A stretch of 64,000 nucleotides of DNA from Mimachlamys varia. Taxonomy: Eukaryota > Mollusca > Bivalvia > Pectinida > Pectinidae. Location: assembly GCA_947623455.1 (NCBI GenBank), contig OX392533.1, forward strand, positions 30,936,229-31,000,228. Direction: 5' to 3'. Shown in pieces: positions 11,176 to 24,587 of the stretch (position 1 is its first letter; the number at the start of each line of letters is the position of its first letter). The position numbers and the translations under genes were made by a program. Below the pieces are notes generated by a model, which was not told the DNA's origin, made no database searches, and saw only the letters and a list, made by a program, of their open reading frames with translations.

Positions 11176-14100
11176 AATGGACGACACCAGGAACAGAAAG
11201 GATTTCCCTCTCTGGTAATAAAAGCTGAATGTGATAATAACTTAATATTCACTCACTGAAAAATTCAGGCCAGATAATGGAAAAGCATTATTAAGCTTAA
11301 AATGGAAAAGTTTCAATGACCAAATGATCAGTCAAAAATATTATTAAACTCTTTCACCTCTGAAGACACATTTGAACCCTGCCAATAGGTTGGAATAGTT
11401 GATTATGAAATTTCAAGGGTCAATGAGTTGTGTGAATCTGTTTTAAGTAACAAGCAGCAGCAAGGCATGAGTGTCTGACACTGCAAATTACATTTACTTG
11501 TCTGTGTGGTGTAATGTGGTGAAGACAAGGAGTAGAACTAGGGTCCTTTCTATTGATAACAATCATTTCAGGAACCTTGAAGCAAGGAAAAATCCTATTC
11601 TTCAAATCAGAAACAATTCATTAGTCAACTCAAAGTTTCAGGGATAAAATATATTATTAAGAAGACCAGTACAAGCCTAAAACCCTATGAGGGAGGTTTT
11701 AGTAGGTCAACTGGTTTATTGCTCTCATTCATTCCATTGATAGTCCAGCCGTTTTGATTGGTCAGTAGGCAATGGCCCTAGACGTGGAGTGTTTAAGATT
11801 ACAGGTTCTTTATAGAATAACGTTTATGAGAAAGTATATTTCTGATAATGATTGGCTGGAAATTTCCTTCAGCATGACTGTAAAAGCTACGGCTGAGTTA
11901 ATTAAGTAATTCTTGCAGTAATGATTCACTATATCCTAGTTTGAGATCATTTACAGCAAGAACCTGCCAGCAATATCTTTCTGAATATGATTGTCAAGCA
12001 AGTGTCAATTCTAAATACAATAAGCATTCTTTGTACTGTGTGCACCATAAGTATCCCCACACCACTGCAACCAACAAATGTGTTCTTTTATTAGAGAACA
12101 ATTGAGTCTGGCTAGACCCGTACTTAGACACTAGATTTAAGACATTGTCATTGAAAGTGTTTTGGCACAACAAAATGAAACTGAGGGAATGCTTCTCTAA
12201 ACACAGAATACAACATTCCAGTTAGACGAGGATCCTTGGAGATGACAGCATGTATTGTTTTAGAATCCGTTATCATAAATGCATCAGGTAACTCCTTCGA
12301 TGTGTGACTGGTGACAGTGGTCGTTGACCACAAATTCATTTTAAAAAATACACCATGTATGTGTGCACTGCTGTTGATAAAGGGCTTAACTTTTCAGCTG
12401 TCGGTATTGCACGTCAGAAGTATTCGGTAGGCAAACTGGTGAAAGTCCTTCAACTCATTCCCTCATGAAATTTCATAAGAACTGTTCCAATTTCTGAATA
12501 GGAAGAACTCAAATGTGTCTTCAATTGTGAATTAGTTAAATACATATTGTATATACCTATAAGCTTCGTATGAATGCATGTAGTTAGTAACTACATCAAG
12601 GAATTTTGAAAATTATTTCCCTTTTACAACAAGTTGTATGTAATATCTACGAAATTGATAGAACTTCTATAAATATAGGACATTTTTCTCGACAAGTTCC
12701 TTTGTTTAATGCATAATTCAGTTACCATGAACTGATTGGTTTTCATGAACTGACTAATGAGATTGAACTTTTTCAAGAAACTGGTAAGATTTTGTTTTCA
12801 AACTGTTCATTTTTGTTGAATTACATTTTTTTTAATTTACAAGAACAAGGAAGTGTGAGATAAAATTATTTTATATAAAAATAAATTATTGGATCTAATT
12901 CACACATAATACACCATTATTAAAAACAAACACAAGAAACGTTTTGTTTTCAATTGTTAAACTTGAGAAAAAGTGATAGTATGGTCAGTTTTTATTTTTT
13001 ATATATATACCTGAAATGTTTTCACTGAAATTGTGTTTAAATTAGAATTGAAATGAAGTATGCAAGGTCCTTACCAGTATTTTTGAACGACAAAAAGGTC
13101 CGTCTATCATTACACTGATGATGTAGTTTTATGAAGACTCGAGAGGAAGAGTCCTAGAAAGTGTGGTGTTATATTAGTTGAAAATTTGAGATATGGTTAC
13201 ATGTTTATATTGTTTGTTGTTTTGTTTTTACTAAAAATGGGTAGTAGAGTGCTTCCTATCCTTGTAGAGCATAGAATCGTGAAATAAGTGTGTTTGACAG
13301 GAAAAGATAAGCGTAGTTTATAAAAAAAGATATTTATACAAAGGAAATCAAAAGAGAACAATAATCATGCATTTATATAAAACAAAAATTTTATTTAGAA
13401 ATCATGTTATGCAAAGATCGCAAGCATGTACTTCAAATATTTGCGTGATGTCGCTCTCTAGTTGTTTGATATCCTTGTCAGCAGTGTAACATGTTAGGCG
13501 TCATTACACTGTACTGAAGACAACCCTCATTTTCACAACATGTTTTTACTAGTACATTTTCTCACTTATTTAAATCTCTTGATAGGGAACCATGGGTAAA
13601 AGAAACGTGTGTGAAAAAGGAGTGGAGCACTTAGAAAGGTCTCAACATGCTTCTTAATATTTCTTGGGATAAAAACATTTACACAAGTCTGGTAAATATC
13701 TCCAGCTAACAAATAGATTACTAGTAACATCAGAAACACCAGCATTTTATAATCTTATATTATAAACCCTGTAACTGTGAGAAACATTGTTATTATCAAT
13801 TTAAGGTTTGGTGTTGAATTTCATACTACAGGTAGTATAGTACACAAGTTTTGCTTTACTATTTACAATACCTGGTAAAGGTACACGGTTACAGGTGAAA
13901 TACACGGTTACAGGTGATAATACAATGTACAACATTTATGTAAGATATTATTTGTAAATATTATGATCCCAGAACATAAATTACAGATTTCAATTATGTT
14001 CCTTTGAAGTCTATGCATAGGCTTTGAACGATTTCAAGGGAACAACTATTTATACTATTCAGTACTGAAGTTGTTGAGAGAATAATATTATGTAGACCGC

Positions 14101-15890
14101 AGTACATGTATAAAGCATTTAAAAAATACAATTAATAGTGCTTTCCCATTTATACAACATGTGCAATCTAAGTTTATTTAACCAAACGACACATTCAAGA
14201 GTTTAATGCTATGAGGAGGCTTTATACACTGATATCACAGCTATGCAGAATCAAGAGCAGTGACGTAGAGTATGTACATTAGGGTCCCCCATATCCCCAG
14301 TTCTGGTACCGTCTGTTTTCAGATTCCATCATGTTTGTTTTAGTTTTTGTCGGTAGTCTTTTTTTTTTTTTTTTACATTGTAGCTTTTATTTATCAAAGA
14401 CCTAATTCTTCATATACTTTTTTTGTTCAAAATGTAGAAACGTCGGTTTCTATAATGAATGTTGGAAACATGTGCCATTTGTTATCTAATGTAGATATAA
14501 TTTTGTATTACGGAGTGCTATTTTGATAATTTGCATGTCTCTCTTTTAAAGTTATTTAGAACAGAATAAAGTAAGTCAAGCATTTATGCTTCTGTTTATT
14601 TGCTGCTACTCATCCGTCAATGAAAGGGAATACTGCAGGTCAAGGTGAAGAATATTCACGCATTTGTGATTTTCAGCGGTTATGTAGGTTACTTAATATA
14701 ACAATTTGATATTTCTGATGAATATATTGGAATGTAAGCAAAAATGTCCTTACTTATTTTGAACAAATTAAATATAATGTCCTATAAATTGTGTTTTTCG
14801 TTGACTAGTTGTTCTTGGATTGGTGGAGATGTAAGATTAGCTTACAATATGTGTGTGTTTGTGTATAAATGGAAGTAATGAAACTTTTGTAATGAAAACG
14901 AGTAGAGCCGAGGATAGAAGCAATGATTCCCCTCTAAAATATGTCTACGCTATCGGGGTTTGTGTTGTGTATCGCGAGGTTTTGTATTATAAACCTTGGT
15001 ATTCGATTATGCATATGGTAAGAAATATATTCATTGGAGGGGCATTATGATGAGTTTTATTTATATTCCGTGTTTTCCATAGATTTTTGACTTTTTTGTG
15101 TTCGGAAGTGCATTTGTTTTGATCGTCCAAACTTCAGGGGAAATGTCATTTGAATTCTGAAATTGTTAAATGTCATTGGTCGACCGGGAATCCCGATAAT
15201 GATCCATATTTTTAACAACGTTTCTTAATTTCACTTTTGTTAAATTACATTTTTGGTTATGTGTCTGCGGCACTTACTGAATATATGTTGGATTTTTTTG
15301 TGCTTTCATTTTTAGATGTAGTTTCATTATCATTCATGTTTGTTTTATCTTATTGACAGTTTAGCTAATTATTTTGACCTAGAAATAGCAAAATGATTGT
15401 AGAACGGTAAAATGTTTTACACATAGGGAAAAAATATCGTTGACAAGATTCTTATAAGCCCTACCTACAGTCCTGGTAAGGTTTGATGTTAGACTTCACA
15501 TTGTAACTTGTGTTATAAAAAAACACAACTTTTATATTGATCATCAAGGAGTATTCCTCTTTGGCCAGTTGCAGCTGTGCCCTAATTGAATAGCATGTCT
15601 TGCGTTTTTTTGTTGTGCAGAAAAGACAATTTATTTATTAAAGCATCTTTTAGTGAAAATGTGTTGACATCACCAATGTTAAATAAAGATGTCTTTCTTT
15701 TTGATTATAACACATGTTACAATGGACTGACGATATATTATTTGTAAACATGATAAAAACTTCAATGATCAGAGACCCCCACAATGTTAGTAATTCCATT
15801 TGACATCTGACTGAGGAAAATAGAGGGGAAGTGGTGAACAAAAATTAACGCTAATGTATTGCTATCCAATGTAACAGCATTGTAAATAAA
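11176..15890 (+). other. Possible long GLG1 3' UTR, then intergenic; no gene seen
   Basis: AT-rich, with no exon-like open frames and few repeats. Candidate polyadenylation signals AATAAA occur at 11217-11222, at 14565-14570 (followed by T-rich sequence) and near 15884. Which one ends the transcript cannot be told from sequence alone. Confidence 0.4.
14565..14570 (+). terminator. Candidate polyadenylation signal AATAAA
   Basis: AATAAA followed within 40 bp by a T/GT-rich stretch (TGCTTCTGTTTATTTGC). It is the best-looking signal before the repeat field begins, but several others exist. Confidence 0.3.
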
Positions 15891-15892
15891 AA

Positions 15893-15985
15893 AAAATCAG
15901 AGAATACCAAAGCGTCAACAAAACCATAATCTGAACTCAAAATCGATTAAACTAGAGGCAAAATAGGACCAAAAGAAAGATTTAA
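15893..15985 (+). repeat. Dispersed repeat family A, 5' fragment
   Basis: AGAGAATACCAAAGCGTCAA followed by CTCAAAATCGATTAAACTAG matches the left end of family A. This family recurs at 21.5, 23.9, 26.3, 29.6, 37.1, 53.4, 54.5 and 60.9 kb. Only about 90 bp are kept before a short inverted repeat. Confidence 0.75.
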
Positions 15986-16067
15986 CTCACCACTGTACTA
16001 CGCCATGTAAATCTTTGACCATTTATAACGTTGTAATACACACGGGCGTGATACAGTGGTGAGTTTA
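15983..16067. repeat. Short inverted repeat (about 21-bp arms, about 40-bp loop)
   Basis: TAACTCACCACTGTACTACG is mirrored by CGTGATACAGTGGTGAGTTT, with one or two mismatches. It abuts the broken family A copy and may be a small foldback insertion. Confidence 0.65.
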
Positions 16068-16904
16068 ATAATGGAATGATATATATTCACGAAATATATT
16101 TAAATAGTATGCTTAACCAATAGCTCCTGATGCATACTTTGTACTGCAAGTACCGAGTGTTCAAAGGTCAATACTAGCTAATCTTGGTTGCTCTATGACG
16201 CTATATTATATTGTACGAAGTTGACAAACACATTTTGCAATGCATTTTTTAGAGCAAATTCAATGCTCATATTGATGTAGAGTTATGGAGTATGCCACGA
16301 ACGACTCCACGAATAAACATTATCAAAGATGCACCATATAAAATTTGGAAATGTATGAAATGTCTTATTTTGTGTTGTTACTTTTTAATGTTTTGTACTG
16401 TTCATGCAGACGGTGAACGATTATATCTGTAAATTGTGTTGTACTGTTGTAACATTTAAGTGAACTGTGCCTATTTGTCCTCATATGAGACTTTTTGCCT
16501 GGTGTAAATTTGGACAAGCTTACTGTTGTACATTTTGCTATTTCATGACTGCTTGTGAATGATGAGTGTCTGAAGAACAAACCTGAATGCATCGTTGCTT
16601 GGTTTCCGCTGCTGTGTAAACATGAAAATTCATACTGTATTGTTTTCTTTCCCTTCGTCATAGTTGTTGGCTTAGTGAAGAATAATATGCTGTAATATTA
16701 AATCAATTATGCATTACATTCTGGATTAAATTAAAAGGAAATATACGATATACAGGCATTGAAGGATCCCTGGACCTACCACCAAAACTGTAAATAAGTG
16801 TAAGAAAATGCTTATGGTAAAGCTTTAATCAAACATTTCTGAAAAGAAAACATGACTCGTGAGAAAAAAATATTTGTATAGATCATATACACAAAATATG
16901 ATGA

Positions 16905-16990
16905 CCAACATTGTTCCGAGGTTGAAATATTTGCTAGAGCAAGATTCGAACTCTGAACCTCAGGCTCCTAACTTGTCGCTCTAGATTACA
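16905..16990 (-). repeat. tRNA-like SINE remnant (weak)
   Basis: On the minus strand, GAGTTCGAATCTTGCTCTAG carries a B-box-like GTTCGAATC, with AGGAGCCTGAGGTTC upstream as in a tRNA anticodon arm. No convincing A box or SINE tail was found. Confidence 0.3.
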
Positions 16991-17452
16991 TTGGGACAGG
17001 GATTCTTTTATCATTTTAACAAAGCACATTGTTGTAATATATATATGAAATAATTACATGTTTATTTAATGCTAGATCTCAGCTGAAAATACTGTTGCTT
17101 CATAGATGACAAAGTTCGCTTTTAACTTTTGTAAATAGTAAATTTAAATAATACACGTGAATACTTATAACATTTACCATGATGTAAAGGTACCCACAAG
17201 AGATTTTTTGTAATATATGAAATTGATTACTGGTATATAACGTTTTAGCAATTGCTGCAGACTATTGTTAATGATGAAAGGGTTATGAAAGGGATCATTT
17301 CCTGTAAGGATTCACTCTTTACTGAAAAGGAGTTTTAACAGACTTTCTGAATTGATAATGACCACGTCTTTAAATATCACAATCCTATGAAATTCATATT
17401 CTGATACCATCATTACAACAACAATATACATCTCATCTCAAAGTACTAACCT

Positions 17453-17832
17453 GAAATCCAAGGGTTTCGCTCTGCATTTCTGAATCTCAGGAATGCGTCA
17501 CGATTTTCAACTGGTTTCATGTAACTCATAAGCTTACGCTAGTCTAGATAAGTTGCACATATTCATAACCTGTGGGTTGTACCGTCTCATTATGCGAAGA
17601 TTCCTGGGATTTTTATCAAAGTTTTCCAATTAGTTGTCTTGTATTACACACAAAATGTCGTGTAAAGAGCAATCACTTGTTTCATGTGTGTTGTGAGTCG
17701 ACCCCTGGAACCCAAGGGTGCTCATGATGACACAAACAAAATCTTACAAAGATATTTTTGGGATACCTACATTATCACAACATATAACAGAGCTGCAAAG
17801 AGTATTTACACGTGAGCGGAACCCTTGGATTT
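17453..17832. mobile_element. 380-bp element bounded by 20-bp inverted repeats
   Basis: GAAATCCAAGGGTTTCGCTC at the left is the reverse complement, with one mismatch, of GAGCGGAACCCTTGGATTTC at the right. A related ACCCAAGGGTGCTC lies inside. It is non-coding and MITE-like; no target duplication was settled. Confidence 0.5.
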
Positions 17833-17839
17833 CCAAAGT

Positions 17840-19590
17840 TAAAAGCGCAAACAGAGAATTACCAAGAACAGACAAGTATACATAATTATATTACCTTTTA
17901 TGTGGATGTGGACATTCCAGCATGCTGTAACTAGGTAACGGCGTGTTCAACTGACAACACTGTAAGTATGTATGTATGTGAGAGGTAAAAGGTCAGCTGG
18001 CGTCCGTTGCCAGGCGTTTGTTTGCTGAAAATTAAATACTCAAATCTGTCAACATAGTCATATTGTCCTTTTCCAAGTCCAAGTTTATTCTTGTACAGTG
18101 TTATTGGCCGAATAGGTTTTTGTAGGAATCGTGATAGATATTTGTGAAATTGAAACCTGTGTTTACGGCTTGCATCAGATCAATTTAAAAATCAAATAAT
18201 GTTTGAAAAAGAATATAAAGCTATCGAAACAATTACTTTAAAATACAAGTTACGAAGGTATTTTGTTTTATAAAGGTATTTAAAAATACGACGAATATGT
18301 CTGCTTGTTCAATATACCTAAATAATCCAGCCATTTCAACAGCATTGTATTAAATTTTTTAATTCAGCGCATCGGAATTGCCTTGCGTGACAAATATGAA
18401 CAAAGAAAACATTTCATGGTTGAACTCAATCCGAAGGTTGTGTTGCCGTATGTTTATCACGCGTTTTAATCATTGATCTATTTCTGTTATAGCTTTTGGG
18501 ATAGAAGGTACATTTTTCTTGACTCATAGGGGTAGAAATAGTTTTTTTTAAAAGACTTGTATGGCATCATTTTTAGTATCCCGACGGACATGTTTGATCT
18601 ACCAAATTTGGTATTCAAACTAGCGGACTGGAACACTCCTTATGCTCAGAAATCTTCTTTTTTTTTAATTCAGTTATCTAAGTTTGTTCTTTGTTTAAAT
18701 GAAGGTAATTAAATCAAATCCCACAGACAGAGCATCCTCAATGTTGTATAGAAAGTACTTGCCAAGTATGCTCCATTTTTTCTAATGGTAACAATGTATT
18801 GGCATGACCCAAGAGGGGAAATTGGAATGAAAGATTTATCTTGCCATTAAAAGCAAACGGATAATTCTATTACTTTCAAAAAAGTTAACATCAAGTCTTT
18901 CTTATTTTCGAATCTAAAATCAAAACCACTTGTAAAAAAAACAAATTTTATGCAAGGTAAGTAAATCGGCTTGCTGGAGTTCTGTTTGAGATTTTGAATA
19001 ATATGAGGTACAAGAAATGAGTTTCTTTTAAACAGATGCATACTTATGTTATACTTTATTTGAGTATAATATATGCCTGTATGTCTGGTACATGTATGAT
19101 CCTTTAGTCATTTGATGGCGAAATCTTTACTCAAAGGTTAATCAGAGCTGTTATAATATATATTATATAGTTAAAAAAAAGTTATTAATATTGAAAAATT
19201 AAATACCATCCTTGCATGTAAAATGGAAAAAAAATCCGTATATTTCTCTCATGGAAACTCAATATTGGATTACAGAATCATACAATGTAAAACGCCCCGA
19301 CGGGTTTCACTTAGAAATGTAACTATCTAAACACCATTGCGTTGTATGCGGTGGTAAAACTTTTTATGTATTAACCATAAGTCATGAAATCTGTTATTGA
19401 ATATCATTGTAAAAATCATCTGTAACACTATTTTTGTTTATCAGAACAACATTTTGCTAATAAAAAATTGTAAAAAAGCAGTATTTTTGTTTGACATTAT
19501 TTTAGTCCGTATCTGAAGCAATTGTTTCTCTCCGATTTCGCAATTTTCTTACCCGTTCCCCATTGGTACAAGTAGCTTCCGAGTGATTCC
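17840..19590. other. Intergenic AT-rich sequence, nothing recognised
   Basis: No exon-like frame, tRNA or clear repeat was seen. An AATAAA near 19459 could be a polyadenylation signal of unknown ownership. Confidence 0.5.
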
Positions 19591-19599
19591 CGCCTCTTG

Positions 19600-20350
19600 T
19601 TTTTGGCTGCTACGTATATTCCCCTTCCGGCGAAAACGGAGTGGACTATTAGTTTACCTGCTGTCTGTCCGTCCGTCTGTCTGACTCGCCTTTTTGGGGT
19701 TTCTGTGCATTATCTCTGTAACGTGTGCACATATTGAGCTGAAATTTGGTATACAGATATATCATAGGGATGTCTACTTCAAGTCTCTGTAATATGTGTA
19801 ATGAATCATTGCATCTTTATAGCTTGCTGGGGCCGGTAGCGGACATGTATTGCTTCAGCAACTGTTCTTTTGTCCTATTAATTCCTGCAAAGAAAAATGG
19901 TGTATTTGTTACTTGAAATATTTCCAGGCGGCAGGCACTGGTTGGGCCATTTAAAAAATAAAATAAAATAAAAAATTCTTCCGTTTTATCGATTGCTTTG
20001 CCAAGCAACGCCTGTCGTTCTTGCACAATTATGTGATCGTTTTTTTTCTGTCATTCTTGCCACAACTTTCAACCATGGTTCCTTTCTATTCCATCCTTTA
20101 AACATAATATGTAGTGATCAAATTTCAAGATTCCTGCCCCAACTACTGGGGTCGTGGGGAACTCAAAAGGGAAAAGTACACCATATTTCAAAAATCTTCT
20201 CCAGACTCGGTACTCCTACACCCTATTTTCCCGCATGCTTGGAAAGATCATCAAATGCTTTGTGTACGTTGTAAATTTAGATACCTTTAGCCTATCCGTT
20301 CCTTCTTGAGGAGAGGGTAAATTTTATACTTTATAAAAAAAAATCTTCTC
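19600..20350 (+). mobile_element. Pearl/Helentron-like dispersed element, degenerate
   Basis: The segment ACGGAGTGGACTATTAGTTT, then CTGTCTGTCCGTCCGTCTGT and ATTGAGCTGAAATTTGGTAT, has the GTCCGTC terminal module and 'tgaaatttggta' core wording of the other pearl-like elements in this window. The open frame at 19993-20274 has no recognisable domain and is attributed to the repeat. Confidence 0.4.
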
Positions 20351-20384
20351 CGGCCTTAAACGTACCATATTTGCTTTGGTTTGA

Positions 20385-20455
20385 TAATGTTTACGTCCTA
20401 TTAACAGCCGAGGTCATTTAAGGACATCCACCGTTGTATTATATGTATGTGTTGA
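20385..20455 (+). repeat. Fragment of SINE-like family B
   Basis: TTTACGTCCTATTAACAGCC followed by GAGGTCATTTAAGGACATCC matches the left end of the element at 53737 (plus) and 39166 (minus). Confidence 0.7.
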
Positions 20456-20912
20456 GTGCGGTTATTAAATATATATATAATTTCTGTCTATGGTTGGAAT
20501 TCAGGTAATCAGGGGCTACATTTCAGTACCCCCGGGGAATTCGTCTCCTTTGGTCAGGGGTTAAAGTTTACTACAGTTTACATCTGCAAAGAACAAATGG
20601 ATACAATTTGTGCATTTTTCAGGAAAAATAATTCCTATTTGGTTATAATATTCCTCAATAGTAAGTGTATATCAATTCGAATAGTTTTTAAGGGTCATTT
20701 AAAAAAAGAAAAAGTTGAATTTTACAACAACAGAAAACAACAAAGAATGACCTAAATATAGTCATGTGATATAACAAAATGTTTGTCATCACATGAACTG
20801 TCTTAATATATTCAAACATAACCTGTATATGATAAGAGATTCCTAAATAAGGTGATTTTGTTGAAAGATGTAGCATGGATTAATTCGAAGTTTCACAATA
20901 AATGAAACCAGA

Positions 20913-21423
20913 AAAACAACAATGCTATGTACTCTCAAGTCTCTATACCGCACGATAGGGGCATTTGTTTGACTGGATATGGCTCTTTCAAAGCGTACAC
21001 ATTTATTTTCTTTTGACCTTGAAATGCCAATGGCGGTTGTGAATAACATCAATATATAGACATGTCTATCAATTATCAAAAATGCTCTTGTTAGAAACTA
21101 ATAAGACTTCTGAACATAATAATAGGGCTGTTTTGTGAAAAATAGTTAAACCGCTGAGTTTAAGGGAAAACAATGCAGATTTCATAAAAAGCCTCAAACT
21201 CAACATTTTGAACATTTGTCTTCTCACTTTGTTCAGAAGTCTAATAGTATCAAATATGAACTTTGTTAATAATAGCAATACATCCATGTATGTTTAACGC
21301 CATTTGCAATTCAACGTCCAAACAGAATCAATGTGTACGCTTTGATAGAGCCATATCCAGTCAAACAAATGTCCCTATCGTGTGCTATAGATACTTGAGA
21401 GTACAACGACATTGCTGTTTTGT
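20913..21423. mobile_element. 511-bp foldback (long inverted repeat) element
   Basis: The outer arms 20913-21010 and 21325-21423 are near-identical inverted copies (GGATATGGCTCTTTCAAAGC versus GCTTTGATAGAGCCATATCC). Weaker pairing continues inward (GACTTCTGAAC at 21109 versus GTTCAGAAGTC at 21231), so nearly the whole element folds on itself. No protein is encoded; the open frames inside are palindrome artefacts. Confidence 0.8.
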
Positions 21424-21529
21424 GCATCATGTTTGATCTACATAACCTACCCCAAATTTACAAACACCTTGGCAAATTGCATGTTAAAAGCAAGATCTAT
21501 GGCTAGCCATAATACATACCCGCAACCTA

Positions 21530-21815
21530 CACGAGAATAAGGCAAAGTGTTCCGGAAGAGTAAACGTCTTCTGCTTCATCCACGACACCCGCTATGTAAT
21601 TCTTTGTCATATCTACGTAAACATCCAAGTTCTCAAAATGAGAATCGAGTATCATTGTCAATCACAACAAGTAAGCACACTAATGAGCATACTCAAAACG
21701 TCCATCTTCATATTACTTAAAGATACAGAATATTTCTCAATGAGACAAAGATGGCGACCATAACACTTGCCAATAATTCTGATCAACTTCCATCTCTCCA
21801 ATCCTTAGATTTAGA
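21530..21815 (+). repeat. Dispersed repeat family A, 3' part
   Basis: Starts at AGTGTTCCGGAAGAGTAAAC, continues through CTTCTGCTTCATCCACGACA and TCATTGTCAATCACAACAAG, and ends near the ATCTCTCCAATCCTTAG region. It matches the right portion of the 60.9-kb copy. Confidence 0.75.
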
Positions 21816-23214
21816 GCAAGCTCTTGAATACCAAGTTTTCTGTTACATGTGTAAAAGAAGGAAGTAAGAGCGTGTGAGTATTATGTTTTGTTTATGTCTT
21901 GTGATGTATTTGTGAAACATATGAAAAAAATAAAATATACATATAAAAAAAGTGTTCTTTGCTAGGGCCTATTGGTTCTGATAGCACTACTACCCGACAT
22001 GATATTTCTTGAATTTGACTTGAATTTACATGTTATTGATTAAACAGAAGACACTAATCTTTTTCTAAGGTCGCCATGCAATTATTTCTCGTTTGGAGTT
22101 CGAATTATGGTTTTGTTTTAGGTATTCCCATTATTTTTTTTTATTAATTTTGTATCACATTTTCGATGTAATCTAAAGCTGTAGCCTTGTCATCCACATT
22201 GTTAATGTTACTATTTTATAATTCCAACTCCCACTCTTTTAATACATTTTTCAATCCCCGACGACGAGTACTCATCTCAATGCCCCATCCTGTTGACCTA
22301 AGGCATGACGATGAAGCCTACTCGACGCAATACATACATAAAATGATAAAGACATATTACCTCTCTTAGCCAAAAGGATACATTTCAATGTTGTTCATGT
22401 ATTGCTGACATACTACCACCAGAGAAAATGACGCATACTTGTTGATTGGTTCCTATATCTCGTTTTTCGGATGGATGGATACATAACAAAGTTAACACCT
22501 TGTTGAACACATGCCATTTAATAAAATGCATTGGAAAGTCTGCAGCACTTTATACTTTTTCAACCAAAGCTTCACCGCATACTCGTACATTAGTGAATGC
22601 ATTTTGGCAATTGAAACAAAGTTAGCAAGTTACAGTTGCTTTAAGCAGTTTAGCAGTTAGTTTTTATTTTGATTGAATGCGGTATATAATAAAAATACGT
22701 ATGCTATTAAATTGTTATTGGTATCACCACACGAAGTTTTGTACTATTCAGTCTTCAGGTTACTGAGCTTGATTTGTGTTCTAGTATTAAAAACCCTTTT
22801 GGTTCAAGAACTTAGTAGAACCCTCTACATTCTTGAATAAAAACATCTATTGGTTGCTGCTCCGAGTGCATTCCTGTTCACAACATGTTTGTCGATTTCC
22901 AAATATCAATGAACTGGAAATAAACATCGCGTTATGTAATGACGATCAAAATGGTAAAGTTCGTCCCGATAACGTTTTCAATAATCACTCCATTCATCAT
23001 TGAAGCACCATCGTCCATATAATGATTAATGTGCCCGGATGTTTATGTCCCAACATCAATGATAAGACACGTCACAGTGTACCAGATCACCCGGATGTAG
23101 TCGTCGTCTACTCCCACGAATTATTATCAAGTACTTGGTCCCGACTGGTAAGGCGTTGTTACAAGGCTTCGTGATATACCCTACTTTCGCAATAATAGCA
23201 TCGGCTTATTTGCA

Positions 23215-23600
23215 GTTTTAGGAAGGAGTATAAACTGGGGGACTAGCGTTGTGTCGCTCCGTCCGTCCATACGCTATCATGTCCGGCTCTATCGCCAACA
23301 CCACAAGTCAATGGAACTTCATTCTTTTGATGTGGGTACATATTGGTAAGGCGGTGTGTCATGTATCAAAAGTAGGTCACTCTGACTTACATTTTGACTT
23401 TGAACTACAACAAAGAAACAATTATCCTGGCTCTCTCTCTCATACACTACAAGTCACTGGAACTTGATACTAGAGGTATGAGTTCACCTTGGGGAGGCAG
23501 TTTGTCATATCAAAAAAGTAAGTAGCACTGACCTATATTTTATCCGTTGACCTACATCAAAATAAAATATTGGCTCTATTTGGTACAATATCACCTACTG
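23215..23600 (+). mobile_element. Pearl-like element, two diverged units
   Basis: A GTCCGTCC terminal module (CGCTCCGTCCGTCCATACGC) precedes two diverged units of about 170 bp. Each holds CACAAGTCAATGGAACTT / CTACAAGTCACTGGAACTTG, then GGTAAGGCGGTGTGTCAT / GGGAGGCAGTTTGTCAT. Confidence 0.5.
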
Positions 23601-23949
23601 AAAATTCTTGCTGGAGTATGGGGTCTCATTGATGAAGCGGTCACATTTGATGTGATCTTGTAATTCATCGAATTGTCTTGTTGTTTCAATAGGGACAGGC
23701 CACCTCCCTATCTATCTGAATTTCGAATTTATAAAAGTGTTCTTATCGTGTTTTTTCTTTATACAAACCTTTCAATAATTCCATAATTGTTCCTGAATAA
23801 AATGATAATTTCTTTCTAAAATCTTTTATTGCATTGTTACTTACAATTACAAATGATATACTACGATAGTTTCAAGCAAAATCTATTATTGGATCGACAG
23901 GGAAACGCGGATTCCTTTGTTTGCTTCATTCAATTTAATTGACGTTTTA

Positions 23950-24345
23950 TGGTCAAGAATCAGAGAATACCAAGGCGTTAACAAAATCATAATCCGAAAA
24001 AGTAATACTAAACTAGGAGCAAATTATGAACAAAGGAAAGAGCTACCTGGAATCCCTGAAAAAGGACAAGATAATATGTCCAGGTGTTCCGATAGGGTAG
24101 ACGAGTTCTGCTTCATCGATGACACCTGCCATATAAATATAGATAATATACAAGTAAATGCCACGTCCTCAAAGGGAGAGCTGATGAATCATCCTCAATC
24201 ACAACAAGTAGGCATATTGATGAGCAAATTCAAAAACGGCCATTCTCATATTGTACAAGGATATAAAATATTTCTCAATAAAACGCATAAAACTTGCTCA
24301 TAGTCTTCATTAACCTTCATCTCTCGAATCCCTGTGACGTAGGTT
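23950..24345 (+). repeat. Dispersed repeat family A, near full length
   Basis: It runs from CAGAGAATACCAAGGCGTTA to ACCTTCATCTCTCGAATCCC. An open frame of 128 codons (23917-24303) crosses it but is not the frame shared with other copies, so I do not call a gene. Confidence 0.8.
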
Positions 24346-24587
24346 AATGAGTAAGCAAACCTCTTTTTGTTTATAGACAAAAAAATCGTTGATATACCTG
24401 AAAGTGAAATTAAAAGATTTGTCAAGGGTTTGTTACCTGTCCTGATAAGCTCCTCGACTAATTCAGCAAAAACAAGCCAGCCAAGTGAGGAACACTGTTT
24501 ATTCTTTTAGTCTGGGCGATTCCATCGATGCCGATGATTATATCGTCGGGTCTGTAGGGGTAAAATCAAGAGCGTGTGAAAGGTTAG

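Noticed and set aside
13000..19500. Searched for further host exons downstream of GLG1
   Set aside because: No frame with acceptor, donor and protein-like composition was found.
20843..21287. Overlapping minus-strand frames of 72-78 codons
   Set aside because: They lie in the foldback element; palindromic DNA yields paired frames on both strands.
23917..24303. 128-codon open frame
   Set aside because: Lies in a family A repeat and is not in the frame conserved between other copies.
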